The notes below the pieces were generated by a model, which did no database searches, had not been told where the DNA came from, and saw only the letters and a program-made list of their open reading frames with translations. 64,000 bases of DNA from Svornostia abyssi (lineage in GTDB: Bacteria > Actinomycetota > Thermoleophilia > Solirubrobacterales > Solirubrobacteraceae): assembly GCA_024666565.1 (NCBI GenBank), contig CP088295.1, forward strand, positions 4,898,001 through 4,962,000, in the 5' to 3' direction. A program made the translations under genes and the position numbers. Each line of letters begins with the position of its first letter. Position 1 is the stretch's first letter. Below are positions 13,257-21,661 of this stretch, piece after piece.

Positions 13257-15437
13257 ATGAGCGCCCTCCTCCATCGCGTCGGCTGGTTCGCCACCCGCCA
13301 CCGCGGCCTCGTCCTCCTGACGTGGCTCCTCATCGCCGTCGCCGCCATCGCCGGCGCCTCGATCCTCGGCCAGCGCACGAGCGTCGACATCTCCCTGCCG
13401 AACACCGGCAGCCAGGAGGCCACCGACCTCCTCACCGACAAGTTCCCCGCCCAGGCCCAGGGCTCCAGCCCGATCGTCATCCGCAGCACCGACGGCAAGC
13501 TCACCGACGACAAGAACGCGAAGGCCATCGCCGACGCGACCGCCGCGCTGAAGAAGAACGACCTCGTCGCGAGCGTCGTGAGCCCCACCACCGAGGCGGG
13601 TGCGTCCCAGCTCAGCAAGAACGGGGAGATCGGGTACCTGTCGGTCACGCTCGACCGCAACCTCGGCCAGGTCACGAAGGCCGAGGCCGTCGACCTCGAC
13701 GATGCCGCCACCACGCCCATCGAGGACGCCGGGATGCAGGCCGCGACCGGCGGCGCGCTCGGCCAGGTCGTCGACGCCGAGACCTCGGACACCAGCGCGG
13801 GCATCGGCATCCTCGCCGCGATCATCATCCTGCTGCTGACGTTTGGCTCGGCCGTCGCGATGGGCGTCCCGATCGTCACCGCGATCTTCAGCCTCGCGAC
13901 GGCGATCAGCTGCATCACGATCCTCGGGCACGTCTTCGGCATCCCGGACACGGGACCGGTGCTCGCCACGATGATCGGGCTGGGCGTCGGCATCGACTAC
14001 GCGCTGTTCATCGTCACCCGCCACCGTGAGGGGCTCTCCGGCGGCATGGAGCCGAACGCGTCCATCGCGCAGGCGATCGCGACCTCCGGCGCCGCCGTCG
14101 TCTTCGCGGGCTTCACCGTGATCATCGCGCTGTGCTCACTCGCGGTCGCGCGCATCCCGATCGTCACGGCGATGGGCGTCACGTCCGCGCTCGCCGTCCT
14201 CATCGCGATGATCGCCGCCGTCACCCTGCTGCCGGCCGTGCTCGCGCTGCTCGGCCACCGCCTCAACGCGCTGCGGCTGCCGTGGCGCAAGGTCGACGAG
14301 GACCCGGACGGCAGCCCGCGCTGGGCGTCGTTCGCCCGCGACGTCTGCAACCGCCCGTGGATCGCGCTCGCGGTCAGCCTGCTGATCCTGCTCCCGCTCG
14401 CCGCGCCGGTCGTGGGCCTGAAGCTCGGCCAGCCCGACACCGACGCGCTGCCGAAGGACGACACCGAACGCATCGCCTACGACCTGCTCGCCGAGGGTTT
14501 CGGTCCCGGGTTCAACGGACCGCTCGTGGTGGCGGTGGAGGTGCCGAAGGACAGCGACGCGCTGACGAAGCTCGAGGCCGACATCCAGAAGACCGACGGC
14601 GTCGCGCTGGCCACCCCGGCGCAGAAGAACCCCGCCGGGGACGTCGCGCTCATCACGGTGTTCCCCACCTCCGGCCCGTCGGACGAGGCGACCGAGGACC
14701 TCGTCTCCCGCCTGCGCGACGAGACGGTTCCCAAGGCGCTGGCAGGGACCGGCGCGACCGCGTACGTCGGCGGGATCACCGCCGGCTACGTCGACCTCGC
14801 CGACCGCATCTCCGACAGCCTGCCCTACCTCATCGCGCTCGTGATCCTGCTGTCCTTCCTGTTGCTGCTCGTCGCGTTCCGCTCGGTCGTGCTGCCGATC
14901 AAGGCCGCCGTCATGAACCTGCTGAGCGTCGGCGCCGCGTACGGCGTGCTGACGATCGTCTTCCAGCACGGCCACGGCGCGGGACTCATCGGGCTCGAGG
15001 GCGCGGTGCCCGTCGTGAGCTTCGTGCCGCTCATGATGTTCGCGATCCTCTTCGGCCTGAGCATGGACTACGAGGTCTTCCTGCTCAGCCGGATCCGCGA
15101 GCACCACGACGCGGGCGAAGACACCCACGACGCGGTCGTCAGCGGCCTGGCCTCCTCGGCCCGCGTCATCACCGCGGCCGCGTCGATCATGGTCGTCGTC
15201 TTCGGCTCGTTCGTGCTGCAGGACGATCCGACCGTCAAGCAGTTCGGCCTCGGCATGGCGGTCGCGGTCTTCCTCGACGCCACCGTCGTGCGCTGCCTGC
15301 TGGTCCCGAGCCTCATGGTGCTCATGCGCGACGCGAACTGGTGGCTGCCCGGCTGGCTGGACCGCATCCTCCCCCCGCTCGGGCTGGACGAGGGCGGCGA
15401 CGCCGAGACGTCGCCCCCCGGAACCGCTCCGGCCTGA
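13257..15437 (+). CDS. MMPL/RND family transporter
   Basis: The 726-residue integral membrane protein has the duplicated MmpL layout. TM1 is at residues 17-36, a periplasmic domain at about 40-180, and a helical bundle with GIDYALFIVTRHREG (D247-Y248) at 180-335. A cytoplasmic linker leads to the second half, with TM7, a second periplasmic domain and GLSMDYEVFLLSRIREHH. The paired Asp-Tyr residues correspond to the proton-relay positions of MmpL3. Family members export lipids, lipopeptides or drugs using proton motive force. ATG 13257 gives the usual short cytosolic start MSALLHRVGWFATRHR. It is transcribed away from the toxin-antitoxin operon with 81 bp between starts. No adjacent regulator is seen, unlike the second copy at 44390. 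Confidence 0.92.
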   Translation: MSALLHRVGWFATRHRGLVLLTWLLIAVAAIAGASILGQRTSVDISLPNTGSQEATDLLTDKFPAQAQGSSPIVIRSTDGKLTDDKNAKAIADATAALKKNDLVASVVSPTTEAGASQLSKNGEIGYLSVTLDRNLGQVTKAEAVDLDDAATTPIEDAGMQAATGGALGQVVDAETSDTSAGIGILAAIIILLLTFGSAVAMGVPIVTAIFSLATAISCITILGHVFGIPDTGPVLATMIGLGVGIDYALFIVTRHREGLSGGMEPNASIAQAIATSGAAVVFAGFTVIIALCSLAVARIPIVTAMGVTSALAVLIAMIAAVTLLPAVLALLGHRLNALRLPWRKVDEDPDGSPRWASFARDVCNRPWIALAVSLLILLPLAAPVVGLKLGQPDTDALPKDDTERIAYDLLAEGFGPGFNGPLVVAVEVPKDSDALTKLEADIQKTDGVALATPAQKNPAGDVALITVFPTSGPSDEATEDLVSRLRDETVPKALAGTGATAYVGGITAGYVDLADRISDSLPYLIALVILLSFLLLLVAFRSVVLPIKAAVMNLLSVGAAYGVLTIVFQHGHGAGLIGLEGAVPVVSFVPLMMFAILFGLSMDYEVFLLSRIREHHDAGEDTHDAVVSGLASSARVITAAASIMVVVFGSFVLQDDPTVKQFGLGMAVAVFLDATVVRCLLVPSLMVLMRDANWWLPGWLDRILPPLGLDEGGDAETSPPGTAPA

Positions 15438-15477
15438 GAGGATCGGGCACGTCCCCACTGCTCTGAAGGAGCGCGCC

Positions 15478-16248
15478 GTGTCCGAGAAGACGAGTTACGC
15501 CCCCGGCACTCCGTCTTGGGTGGACCTCGCGAGCCCCGACGTGGAGGCCGCCGCCGCGTTCTACGGCCCCCTGCTGGGCTGGACGACCAGGTCACCCGGC
15601 CCGGACGACCAGACCGGCGGCTACCGGATGTTCGAGCTGCGCGGCACACCCGTCGCCGGGGTCGCCCCGATCATGACGCCAGGGCACCCGCCGTCCTGGA
15701 CGACGTACATCTCCGTCACCGACGCCGACGAGACGATCGCGAAGGTCCGCGCGGCCGGCGGCGACGTCATCGTCGAGCCGATGGACATCACCACGGTCGG
15801 GCGGATGGCGGCGTTCGCTGACCCGGGTGGCGCGGTCGCCGCGATCTGGCAGCCGCGCGACCACATCGGGGCCGGCATCGTCAACGAGCCGGGCAGCCTC
15901 TGCTGGAACGAGCTGGCCTGCCGCGACCCCAAGGCCGCGAAGGCGTTCTACGGGGCCGTGTTCGGCTGGGAGGCCGTCGAAGGGACGCCCGGCGGGCAGG
16001 CCTACACGACGTGGCGCTCGGGCGGCGCGGACGTCGGCGGCATGATCGTGATGGATGCCCGATGGCCGGCCGACGTTCCCGCGCACTGGATGACGTACTT
16101 CGCCGTCGACGACGCCGACCGCGCCGCCGAGTGGGCGAAGGCCCACGGCGGCACGGTGACGGTGGAGCCCTTCGACATCCCCGTCGGGCGCCTCGCCGTG
16201 CTGGCCGACCCGCACGGCGCGCCCTTCAGCGTCATCACGATGAACTGA
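15478..16248 (+). CDS. Two-domain VOC (glyoxalase/bleomycin-resistance fold) protein
   Basis: The product is 256 residues with two tandem VOC modules (about 10-120 and 135-256). Each starts with the same pattern: PSWVDLASPDVEAAAAFYGPLLGW and LCWNELACRDPKAAKAFYGAVFGW. Each ends in a VGRMAAFADPGGAVAAIW- or VGRLAVLADPHGAPFSVI-type strand. GTG 15478 is preceded by AAGGA at good spacing. The arrangement is that of the CFP32/hydroxylase-like VOC proteins of actinobacteria. Metal-ligand positions are only partly conserved and no substrate can be assigned. Its stop codon directly abuts the convergent gene at 16249. Confidence 0.88.
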   Translation: MSEKTSYAPGTPSWVDLASPDVEAAAAFYGPLLGWTTRSPGPDDQTGGYRMFELRGTPVAGVAPIMTPGHPPSWTTYISVTDADETIAKVRAAGGDVIVEPMDITTVGRMAAFADPGGAVAAIWQPRDHIGAGIVNEPGSLCWNELACRDPKAAKAFYGAVFGWEAVEGTPGGQAYTTWRSGGADVGGMIVMDARWPADVPAHWMTYFAVDDADRAAEWAKAHGGTVTVEPFDIPVGRLAVLADPHGAPFSVITMN

Positions 16249-18099
16249 CTAGTCCCGCGGGTCGGGGATCACCAACTCGACGTTGCGGTCACGCCGCTGG
16301 CCGCGGCCGTCGACCCCGTCGGTCGTCGCCTCGCTCTGCGGGTCGTTCGCCGCCAGGGTCCGTGCGAGCGACCCGAGCTGCGTGTTCGAGAACGTGCTCG
16401 CCGGGACCCCGGGCGCGGGCGCCTTCACGGGCGCGGCGGAATCGAGGATTGTCCCGAAGATCGAGATCGTGCCGTCGTCGTTGTCCATGATCTCGATGGT
16501 CCGGCTCTGCTGCGGCCAGTCGATGTGCGACGCGGTGTTGATCTCGAAGAACCCGGTCTTGCCCTTCTTGTGGGCGATGACCTCGTTGCGGTGCGTATGC
16601 CCGTTGACGTATGCGACGACGTTCGGGTACTTCAACAGCAGGGACTGGACGTTGGCCTTGCCCTTCTGCCCCTGATGGAGCGGCGTGGACTTCTGCGGAT
16701 CCGCGTCGCAGCCGACGGTGAGCGTGGCCGTGCACGCCCCGGCCTCCTCGTCGGGCGTCGTGTTGTCCATGGTCTCGAGCGTGTGATGGGACGAGATCAG
16801 CACGAGGTGGTCCCGATTGGCCTTCAGCTCGGACTCCAGCCACCTGTACTGCGGATCGTCGAGGTTGCCGTCCGCCCCGCCGCCTTCGGCGATCGTGTCG
16901 AGCACGATCATCCGGACGCCCTTGCGCGGGTTGAAGGCGTAGTAGCCCATCGCGCCCTTCGTCTTCTGCTTGACCTTCGAGGACTGGTAGCCGAAGCCGT
17001 GGTTACGGTCGGCCGACCCCAGCGCGCTCTTGAACTGCGACTTCGACAGGAACGCGCGGTTCGGGTCCGGCGGCACCAGCCGGCCACCGGCGAGCAGCTG
17101 GCCGAGGAACGCCGGGTCGGTCAGGCGGGCGAAGATCTGGGACTCGGTCTGCCCGGCCACCGACGCGGGATCCAGGCCCTGCGTCGGGTACGGCTTCAAG
17201 CAGCCGACCGAGAAGGACTGGATGAGCGAGATCGACGCGGGCGCGTTGCCCTGCACGAGCGCGTCGTGGTTGCCGAACGCGGCGAACCACGGGAAGTTCA
17301 GGCCGGCCGCGGTGAACGGTTGCTGCGCGCGGTCGAGCAGGCCCGGGTAGCGCGGGAACGCGGGGTACAGCCCGCCCGCGGTGGGCGCGGCGCGGTCGGG
17401 GTCCCAGAAGCCGCCGTAGCGAGTGTCCGGCGTGACGCCCGGGTAGTCGCCGTAGTCCTGCACGCCGGTGTAGCGGCGCGACGCGACCGCCTGGTTCAGG
17501 GCGTTGACCTGCTCGGGCGTCGCCGACGCGCACGGGTTCGACGCGCTGATGACCTGGCCGCTGAACGGGTCCACGCGGCCGCCCTCTAGGATGGTCCGGA
17601 CCCAGCCGGTCTCGTTGCGCTGCTGGTTGTCGGCGAGGTCACCGGTGCTGATCGCGAAGCCGACCTTCCCGCGCGACCCCTTGCCCGGCTTGATCGTGCT
17701 CGTGCGGTTCGCGTTGAGGTTGCGCACGACCGCGTCGAACGCGTGCGGTCCGAGCGTCTCCTGCGGACGGTGCGCGGCGGTCAGCGGGGCGCCCGCCGGG
17801 TCGACGAGCTCGATGCGCGCCGGGGACATCTCGTCGACGACCTGTGGATCGGTGACCTGCGCGAACATCAGCAGGGAGCTGCGGCGCGCGGCGCGCCCCG
17901 ACTTCGGCTTCGCCAGCTCAGAACGGACGACGTGCGACTCCCCGCCCTGGCGCTTGAGCTCGACGTAGCCGCCGCCCGAATTGCGGACGATGGTCTCCTC
18001 GACCGTGCTCTTGCCCGCCGGATCGGCGAACGCCGCCGCCGGCACGATCGCCGCGGCAGCTACAAGACCGGCCACACCGGCCGCCCGCATCGACACCAT
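16249..18099 (-). CDS. Secreted metallophosphoesterase, PPA1498 type (TIGR03767-like)
   Basis: The product is 616 residues. ATG 18099 is preferred over GTG 18114 because the bases between them spell GGAGGAG, a strong ribosome-binding site. A signal peptide covers about residues 1-25 (cleavage near AAAFA-DP). Calcineurin-like metal motifs occur in order: TDPQ, STGDLADN, FGNHD, ISSHHT and NGHTHRNE, all with their metal-binding Asp, Asn and His residues. Long inserts between motifs and the C-terminal region match a family of large actinobacterial phosphoesterases of unknown substrate. It is probably extracytoplasmic. It converges on the VOC gene with no gap between stops. Confidence 0.9.
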   Translation of the reverse strand: MVSMRAAGVAGLVAAAAIVPAAAFADPAGKSTVEETIVRNSGGGYVELKRQGGESHVVRSELAKPKSGRAARRSSLLMFAQVTDPQVVDEMSPARIELVDPAGAPLTAAHRPQETLGPHAFDAVVRNLNANRTSTIKPGKGSRGKVGFAISTGDLADNQQRNETGWVRTILEGGRVDPFSGQVISASNPCASATPEQVNALNQAVASRRYTGVQDYGDYPGVTPDTRYGGFWDPDRAAPTAGGLYPAFPRYPGLLDRAQQPFTAAGLNFPWFAAFGNHDALVQGNAPASISLIQSFSVGCLKPYPTQGLDPASVAGQTESQIFARLTDPAFLGQLLAGGRLVPPDPNRAFLSKSQFKSALGSADRNHGFGYQSSKVKQKTKGAMGYYAFNPRKGVRMIVLDTIAEGGGADGNLDDPQYRWLESELKANRDHLVLISSHHTLETMDNTTPDEEAGACTATLTVGCDADPQKSTPLHQGQKGKANVQSLLLKYPNVVAYVNGHTHRNEVIAHKKGKTGFFEINTASHIDWPQQSRTIEIMDNDDGTISIFGTILDSAAPVKAPAPGVPASTFSNTQLGSLARTLAANDPQSEATTDGVDGRGQRRDRNVELVIPDPRD

Positions 18100-18213
18100 C
18101 GTCTCCTCCTCCACTCGGCGCCGGACGTCCCAGCCGACGACTGGCGCAGCCTACGCCTGCGTGCGGCGCCAACGCGCCGGTCAGCGGCAGTCGATCATCT
18201 GACTAACCAGCAT

Positions 18214-18240
18214 TCACCTTTTTTGGGGATCTGCCGATGA
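18214..18240 (+). promoter_or_regulatory. Sigma28 (FliA)-like promoter candidate for the GGDEF gene
   Basis: TCACCTTT (18214-18221), an 11-bp spacer and GCCGATGA (18233-18240) match the FliA consensus at 5 of 8 and 7 of 8 positions with exact spacing. The GTG start follows 8 bp after the -10 box, implying a leaderless or nearly leaderless mRNA. Confidence 0.4.
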
Positions 18241-18247
18241 TGGGTCC

Positions 18248-19315
18248 GTGGGTCAGACGCAAGGAACCTCCTGGCTGTGCCCGGCCGAGGCCGACCGCGC
18301 CCGACTGCTCGACATGGAGCGGCGCATCAAGCCCGTCCGCGCCGCGGCGATGGGCATCCTCGGCGCGGCGCTCATCGCCTCGGGCCCCTGGGTGGGCTGG
18401 TGGCCGGTGCTCGTGCTGCTCGTCTCACTCGCCGCATTCGCCGTCGTGGACCGCGGGATCGAGAAGGCGCCCCGGCCGGAGTACCGGATGGCGGCCGGCT
18501 GGGCGCTGTCCCAGCTGCTCATCGCCGGCAGCATCGTCCTGAGCGATGGCCTGCACAGCCCGGCGCTCTGCTGGCTGGCGATCCCCGTCGTGACGCTGAG
18601 CTCGCGGTTCTCCAACCGCGGCGTGGCGGCCGGCCTCGTGCTGACCATCGGGCTGCTGCTCGCCGTCACCATCGGCCTTGACCATCAGGCCGTGATGGAC
18701 GACCCGAGCAACCTCATCTTCGCCCTCGGCGCGATCGGCGCGGTCGGCATGCTCACGACGCCGCTCATGGTCTCCGACCAGGCGCACCGCAGCGACGCGC
18801 GCATCGACGCCCTCACCGGCCTGCTGAACCGCCACGCGCTGGAGCTGCGGATCGCCGAGCTGGAGATGCAGGCCGACGGCGGCGACGTGACCATCGGCGT
18901 GATCGTCGCCGACCTCGACCACTTCAAGGCGGTCAACGACGCCCACGGTCACGCGACGGGCGATGACGTGCTGCGCGGGACCGCCGACCGCCTGCGCACG
19001 CACGGCCGCGCGTTCGAGCTGATCTACCGGATCGGCGGCGAGGAGTTCCTCGTCCTGCTCCCGGGGGCGTCGCTGCAGGACACCATCGAGCACGCCGAGG
19101 CGCTGCGCTGCGCCGTCGGGAGCCGGCCGATCGGCGACGTGCCCGTCACGATCTCCTGCGGCGTCAGCGCGTCGGAGGTCGGCGCCTTCGACTTCCAGCG
19201 GGTGTTCGGCCGCGCCGACGCCGCGCTGTACGAGGCCAAGCAGGCGGGTCGCGATCAGGTGCGAGTGCGCACGCTGGACGACGCGGCCACGGCGCTCGCG
19301 CGGACCGCGGCCTGA
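18248..19315 (+). CDS. Membrane diguanylate cyclase (GGDEF domain)
   Basis: The product is 355 residues. Residues 33-175 hold about six hydrophobic segments forming a membrane sensor region, and the GGDEF domain occupies about 185-345. The active-site motif GGEEF is at 263-267, and the metal and substrate residues of ADLDHFKAVND are present, so it should make c-di-GMP from GTP. The inhibitory I-site position reads R254-A-F-E257 instead of RxxD, so product inhibition may be weakened. GTG 18248 is the first start in frame after the sigma28-like promoter. The 3' end overlaps the convergent DUF4031 gene by 61 bp. Confidence 0.93.
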   Translation: MGQTQGTSWLCPAEADRARLLDMERRIKPVRAAAMGILGAALIASGPWVGWWPVLVLLVSLAAFAVVDRGIEKAPRPEYRMAAGWALSQLLIAGSIVLSDGLHSPALCWLAIPVVTLSSRFSNRGVAAGLVLTIGLLLAVTIGLDHQAVMDDPSNLIFALGAIGAVGMLTTPLMVSDQAHRSDARIDALTGLLNRHALELRIAELEMQADGGDVTIGVIVADLDHFKAVNDAHGHATGDDVLRGTADRLRTHGRAFELIYRIGGEEFLVLLPGASLQDTIEHAEALRCAVGSRPIGDVPVTISCGVSASEVGAFDFQRVFGRADAALYEAKQAGRDQVRVRTLDDAATALARTAA

Positions 19316-19587
19316 TCGCCGCGCCACGCCTCGCGTTTGCCGCGGATGTGCAGCGCCATCTCGCGCAGGGTGATCGGCTCGGCCCCGTGCGCGATCGCGA
19401 CCTCGCGGGCGACCTCGTGCAGGTCGTAGTGGTCGAGCCACGGGCGAGCCGGGCGGTGCTGGAGCCAGCGGCGCTGCAGGCCCAGGCGGTCGCCGAACGC
19501 GTGCAGCTCGTCGGCGGTGTCGGCGACGAGGTGGCACCAACGGCGGCCGCGCCACTCCCAGATCGCGTCGTCGACGTACACCCCCAT
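19255..19587 (-). CDS. DUF4031 domain protein
   Basis: The product is 110 residues. The N-terminal 85 match the DUF4031 pattern: MGVYVDDAIWEWRGRRWCHLVADT..ELHAFGDRLGL, then WLQHRP..PWLDHYDL and REMALHIRGKREA. The function of this small cytoplasmic family is unknown. ATG 19587 is used because the family starts at MxVYVDD; the frame continues upstream without similarity. The Ala/Ser-rich C-terminal tail (residues 90-110) lies in the 61-bp overlap with the diguanylate cyclase gene and is probably not part of the fold. Confidence 0.8.
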   Translation of the reverse strand: MGVYVDDAIWEWRGRRWCHLVADTADELHAFGDRLGLQRRWLQHRPARPWLDHYDLHEVAREVAIAHGAEPITLREMALHIRGKREAWRGDQAAVRASAVAASSSVRTRT

Positions 19588-19625
19588 GCCGGGGACCAGC
19601 GTAGCCGTGCGGCAGACTGACATTC

Positions 19626-20576
19626 GTGCGTGTCGCCCTCGTTCTGCTCGCCGTTCTCGTCGCCGCCACCGCGGGGGCGGCGCTCGCGCTCGGGTGGCTC
19701 GGTGACGACGACGACCCGCCGGCCGCCCGCGCTCCGACCACCGTGACGACGACCCGCACGGCCGCCCGCGCGCCCGCGGTTCCCGCGCTGTGTCGCAAGC
19801 TCGACGAGGCGGTCACCGGCCGCGTGCAGGATCCGGCGCTGAACGAGCTGTCCGGGCTGGTCGCCAGCCGGACCCGCCCCGGCCTGCTGTACAGCCACGA
19901 GGACTCGGGCGCCGGCCCACAGGTCTGGGCGCTGCGGACCGACGGCAGCGTGGCCGGCGGCTGGACCGTGCCCGGCGCGGAGGCCGTCGACTGGGAGGAC
20001 ATGGCCACCGGCCCCGCCCCCTCGGGCGGCGGTGCCGTGCTCTACCTCGGCGACATCGGCGACAACGCCGCGGCCCGCCCGTACGTCGACGTCTACCGGG
20101 TCCCCGAGCCGGTCTTTGGCAGCGGCGTGACGGCGCCCGCCGAGCGCCTGCGCCTGCGCTACCCCGACGGCCCGCGCGACGCCGAGACGCTGCTCGTCGA
20201 CCCGCGCCGCGGCACACTCGTCATCGTGGCGAAGGCGCTGACCGGCGCGCGCGCGTACAGCGTCCCGGCGTCCGCGTTCCCCGGCGAGTCGACGCTCCGC
20301 CGCGGCCCGGAGATCGATGTCGCGTTGGCCACCGCCGGGGACGTGAGCGCCGACGGCCGGACCATCGCGGTGCGCGGGTACACCTCACTGGCGGTATGGC
20401 GGCGGCGCGGCGACGAAGCGCTGACGACCACGCTGCGGCGCGAGCCGTGCTCGCCGCCGACCGCCCTGTTCGAGGGCCAGGGCGAGGCGCTGGCGCTCAA
20501 CCGCAACGGCACGATCGCGCGCACGGTCGCCGAAGGCTCGCCCGCCGTGCTGCGGCGCTACCGCGCCGCCCGCTGA
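19626..20576 (+). CDS. Secreted or membrane-anchored beta-propeller-like protein
   Basis: The 316-residue product starts at GTG 19626. It has an N-terminal hydrophobic signal/anchor (VALVLLAVLVAATAGAALALGWLG) followed by a Thr/Ala-rich low-complexity linker to about residue 52. The remainder contains propeller-like elements: LNELSGLVASRTRPGLLYSHEDSGAGPQVWAL, AVDWEDMATG, LYLGDIGDNAAARP.VDVYRVPEP and DAETLLVDPRRGTLVIVAK. These resemble SdiA-regulated/phytase-like propellers in which GDIGDN binds metal. No enzyme activity is assigned. It faces the hydrolase gene at 20700 across a hairpin. Confidence 0.72.
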   Translation: MRVALVLLAVLVAATAGAALALGWLGDDDDPPAARAPTTVTTTRTAARAPAVPALCRKLDEAVTGRVQDPALNELSGLVASRTRPGLLYSHEDSGAGPQVWALRTDGSVAGGWTVPGAEAVDWEDMATGPAPSGGGAVLYLGDIGDNAAARPYVDVYRVPEPVFGSGVTAPAERLRLRYPDGPRDAETLLVDPRRGTLVIVAKALTGARAYSVPASAFPGESTLRRGPEIDVALATAGDVSADGRTIAVRGYTSLAVWRRRGDEALTTTLRREPCSPPTALFEGQGEALALNRNGTIARTVAEGSPAVLRRYRAAR

Positions 20577-20586
20577 GCTGCGCGCG

Positions 20587-20624
20587 CGACCGCGCCGACG
20601 ACCCTAGGGCCGGCGACGCGGTCG
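20587..20624. terminator. Hairpin between convergent genes
   Basis: CGACCGCG (20587-20594) pairs perfectly with CGCGGTCG (20617-20624), with further GC pairing inside. It starts 10 bp after the stop of the propeller-like gene. No T-tract follows. Confidence 0.5.
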
Positions 20625-20699
20625 AACTGCGTTAGGCGCGCGCACCGGCGGCGACGGGCGGGACAGAGACGACGAACGGCGCGGGAACCCGCATGGGTG

Positions 20700-21500
20700 T
20701 CACCGCTCGCACGCCACTGACCGCGCCGTTCTTGCGACGACGAGCCCGGTCCCCCGAACCGCGCTCGCCAGCTCGCCGGCGACCTTGATGAAGGCCTCGG
20801 GGTGCATCGCCATCCCGCAGTGCGAGCTGGCGATCTCGATCGGGAGGAACCCGTCGCTGAGACAGGCCTCCCAGGAGACGACCCCATCGGTCTCCGAGAA
20901 GATGGACGCGCCGCGCACCTCTGCAGGCAACGCGGCGCGCATATCGGACCAGAAACGCTCGCAGCAGCCTTCCCCCACGAAGGCCGGCGACGCCTGACCG
21001 GGCGCCCCGATACGGCACCTGGACGACAGCACGCCGAGGCGGGCGTCCCCCAACGCCCGCAGCACGTCGATCTGCCGCTGGAGGACCGGATGGAGATCCT
21101 CGAGCGCCGCGTCATGCGGCGTGCCGAGGGTGACGACGCCCGCCACGAGGTCAGGGCGGCGAACGGCGAGGACCCGCCCGAGCATTCCCCCCCGAGAATG
21201 CCCGACGATCAGTCCCCGCCGCCCCGCCGACTGCACCGCGCGTTCGAGCCGGGCTTCCAGCCGGCTCGCGCTCTCTTCAGAGCAGCGGACGTTGCTGCGC
21301 ATGCCGGCCCGCAGCGGCTGGTAGCCCAGTCGCTTGAGCCATGCGGCCATCGGCCGCAGCGTCTCGTCCCCGGCCATGAGGCCCGGAACGAGCAGCACCG
21401 GTGATCCGTCGCCACGGGGAACCCCCCGGCCCCGCCAGACGTCAGACCCCAGCAATGCGCGCAGCTCAAAGGGCGCGCGTGCTTCACGCAACAGCGTCAT
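20700..21500 (-). CDS. Alpha/beta hydrolase, lipase-like
   Basis: The product is 266 residues. ATG 21500 is chosen for the AGGAG just upstream. The fold is recognised by SPVLLVPGLMAGDETLRPMAAWLKRLGY (oxyanion-hole strand) and the nucleophile elbow G-H-S102-R-G-G. VVTLGTPHDAALEDLHPVLQRQ resembles triacylglycerol-lipase and PGAP1-like proteins. A late acidic residue in FSETDGVVSW and a His in ASSHCGMAMHPEAFIKVA complete a plausible triad. No signal peptide is seen, so it is probably cytoplasmic. It is divergent from the flavodoxin-fold gene, with an inverted repeat between them. Confidence 0.85.
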   Translation of the reverse strand: MTLLREARAPFELRALLGSDVWRGRGVPRGDGSPVLLVPGLMAGDETLRPMAAWLKRLGYQPLRAGMRSNVRCSEESASRLEARLERAVQSAGRRGLIVGHSRGGMLGRVLAVRRPDLVAGVVTLGTPHDAALEDLHPVLQRQIDVLRALGDARLGVLSSRCRIGAPGQASPAFVGEGCCERFWSDMRAALPAEVRGASIFSETDGVVSWEACLSDGFLPIEIASSHCGMAMHPEAFIKVAGELASAVRGTGLVVARTARSVACER

Positions 21501-21526
21501 TCTCCTGCGATTCCTCCCCCTGCCCC

Positions 21527-21551
21527 GTGCCACTCAGGTTTGTGGTGGCAC
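21527..21551. promoter_or_regulatory. Inverted repeat between divergent genes
   Basis: GTGCCAC (21527-21533) and GTGGCAC (21545-21551) are perfect complements separated by 11 bp, 27 bp upstream of the hydrolase start. It could be an operator; no regulator gene is adjacent. Confidence 0.4.
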
Positions 21552-21661
21552 GACGCGTAGCGGGAAGGTAGCGCCGCCTCGGACGTGTGTCAAATGTTGC
21601 GAACGGTCGCGTTTGCCTGAGGCCGGCGTAACGCCCGCCGCGCCTGGGGAGACTCGGGGGC

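Noticed and set aside
12900-14024. A 374-codon open frame extending the antitoxin gene upstream through the MMPL gene
   Set aside because: The upstream part is antisense to the exporter and has no similarity. The Phd-type protein starts at ATG 13175 next to operator repeats.
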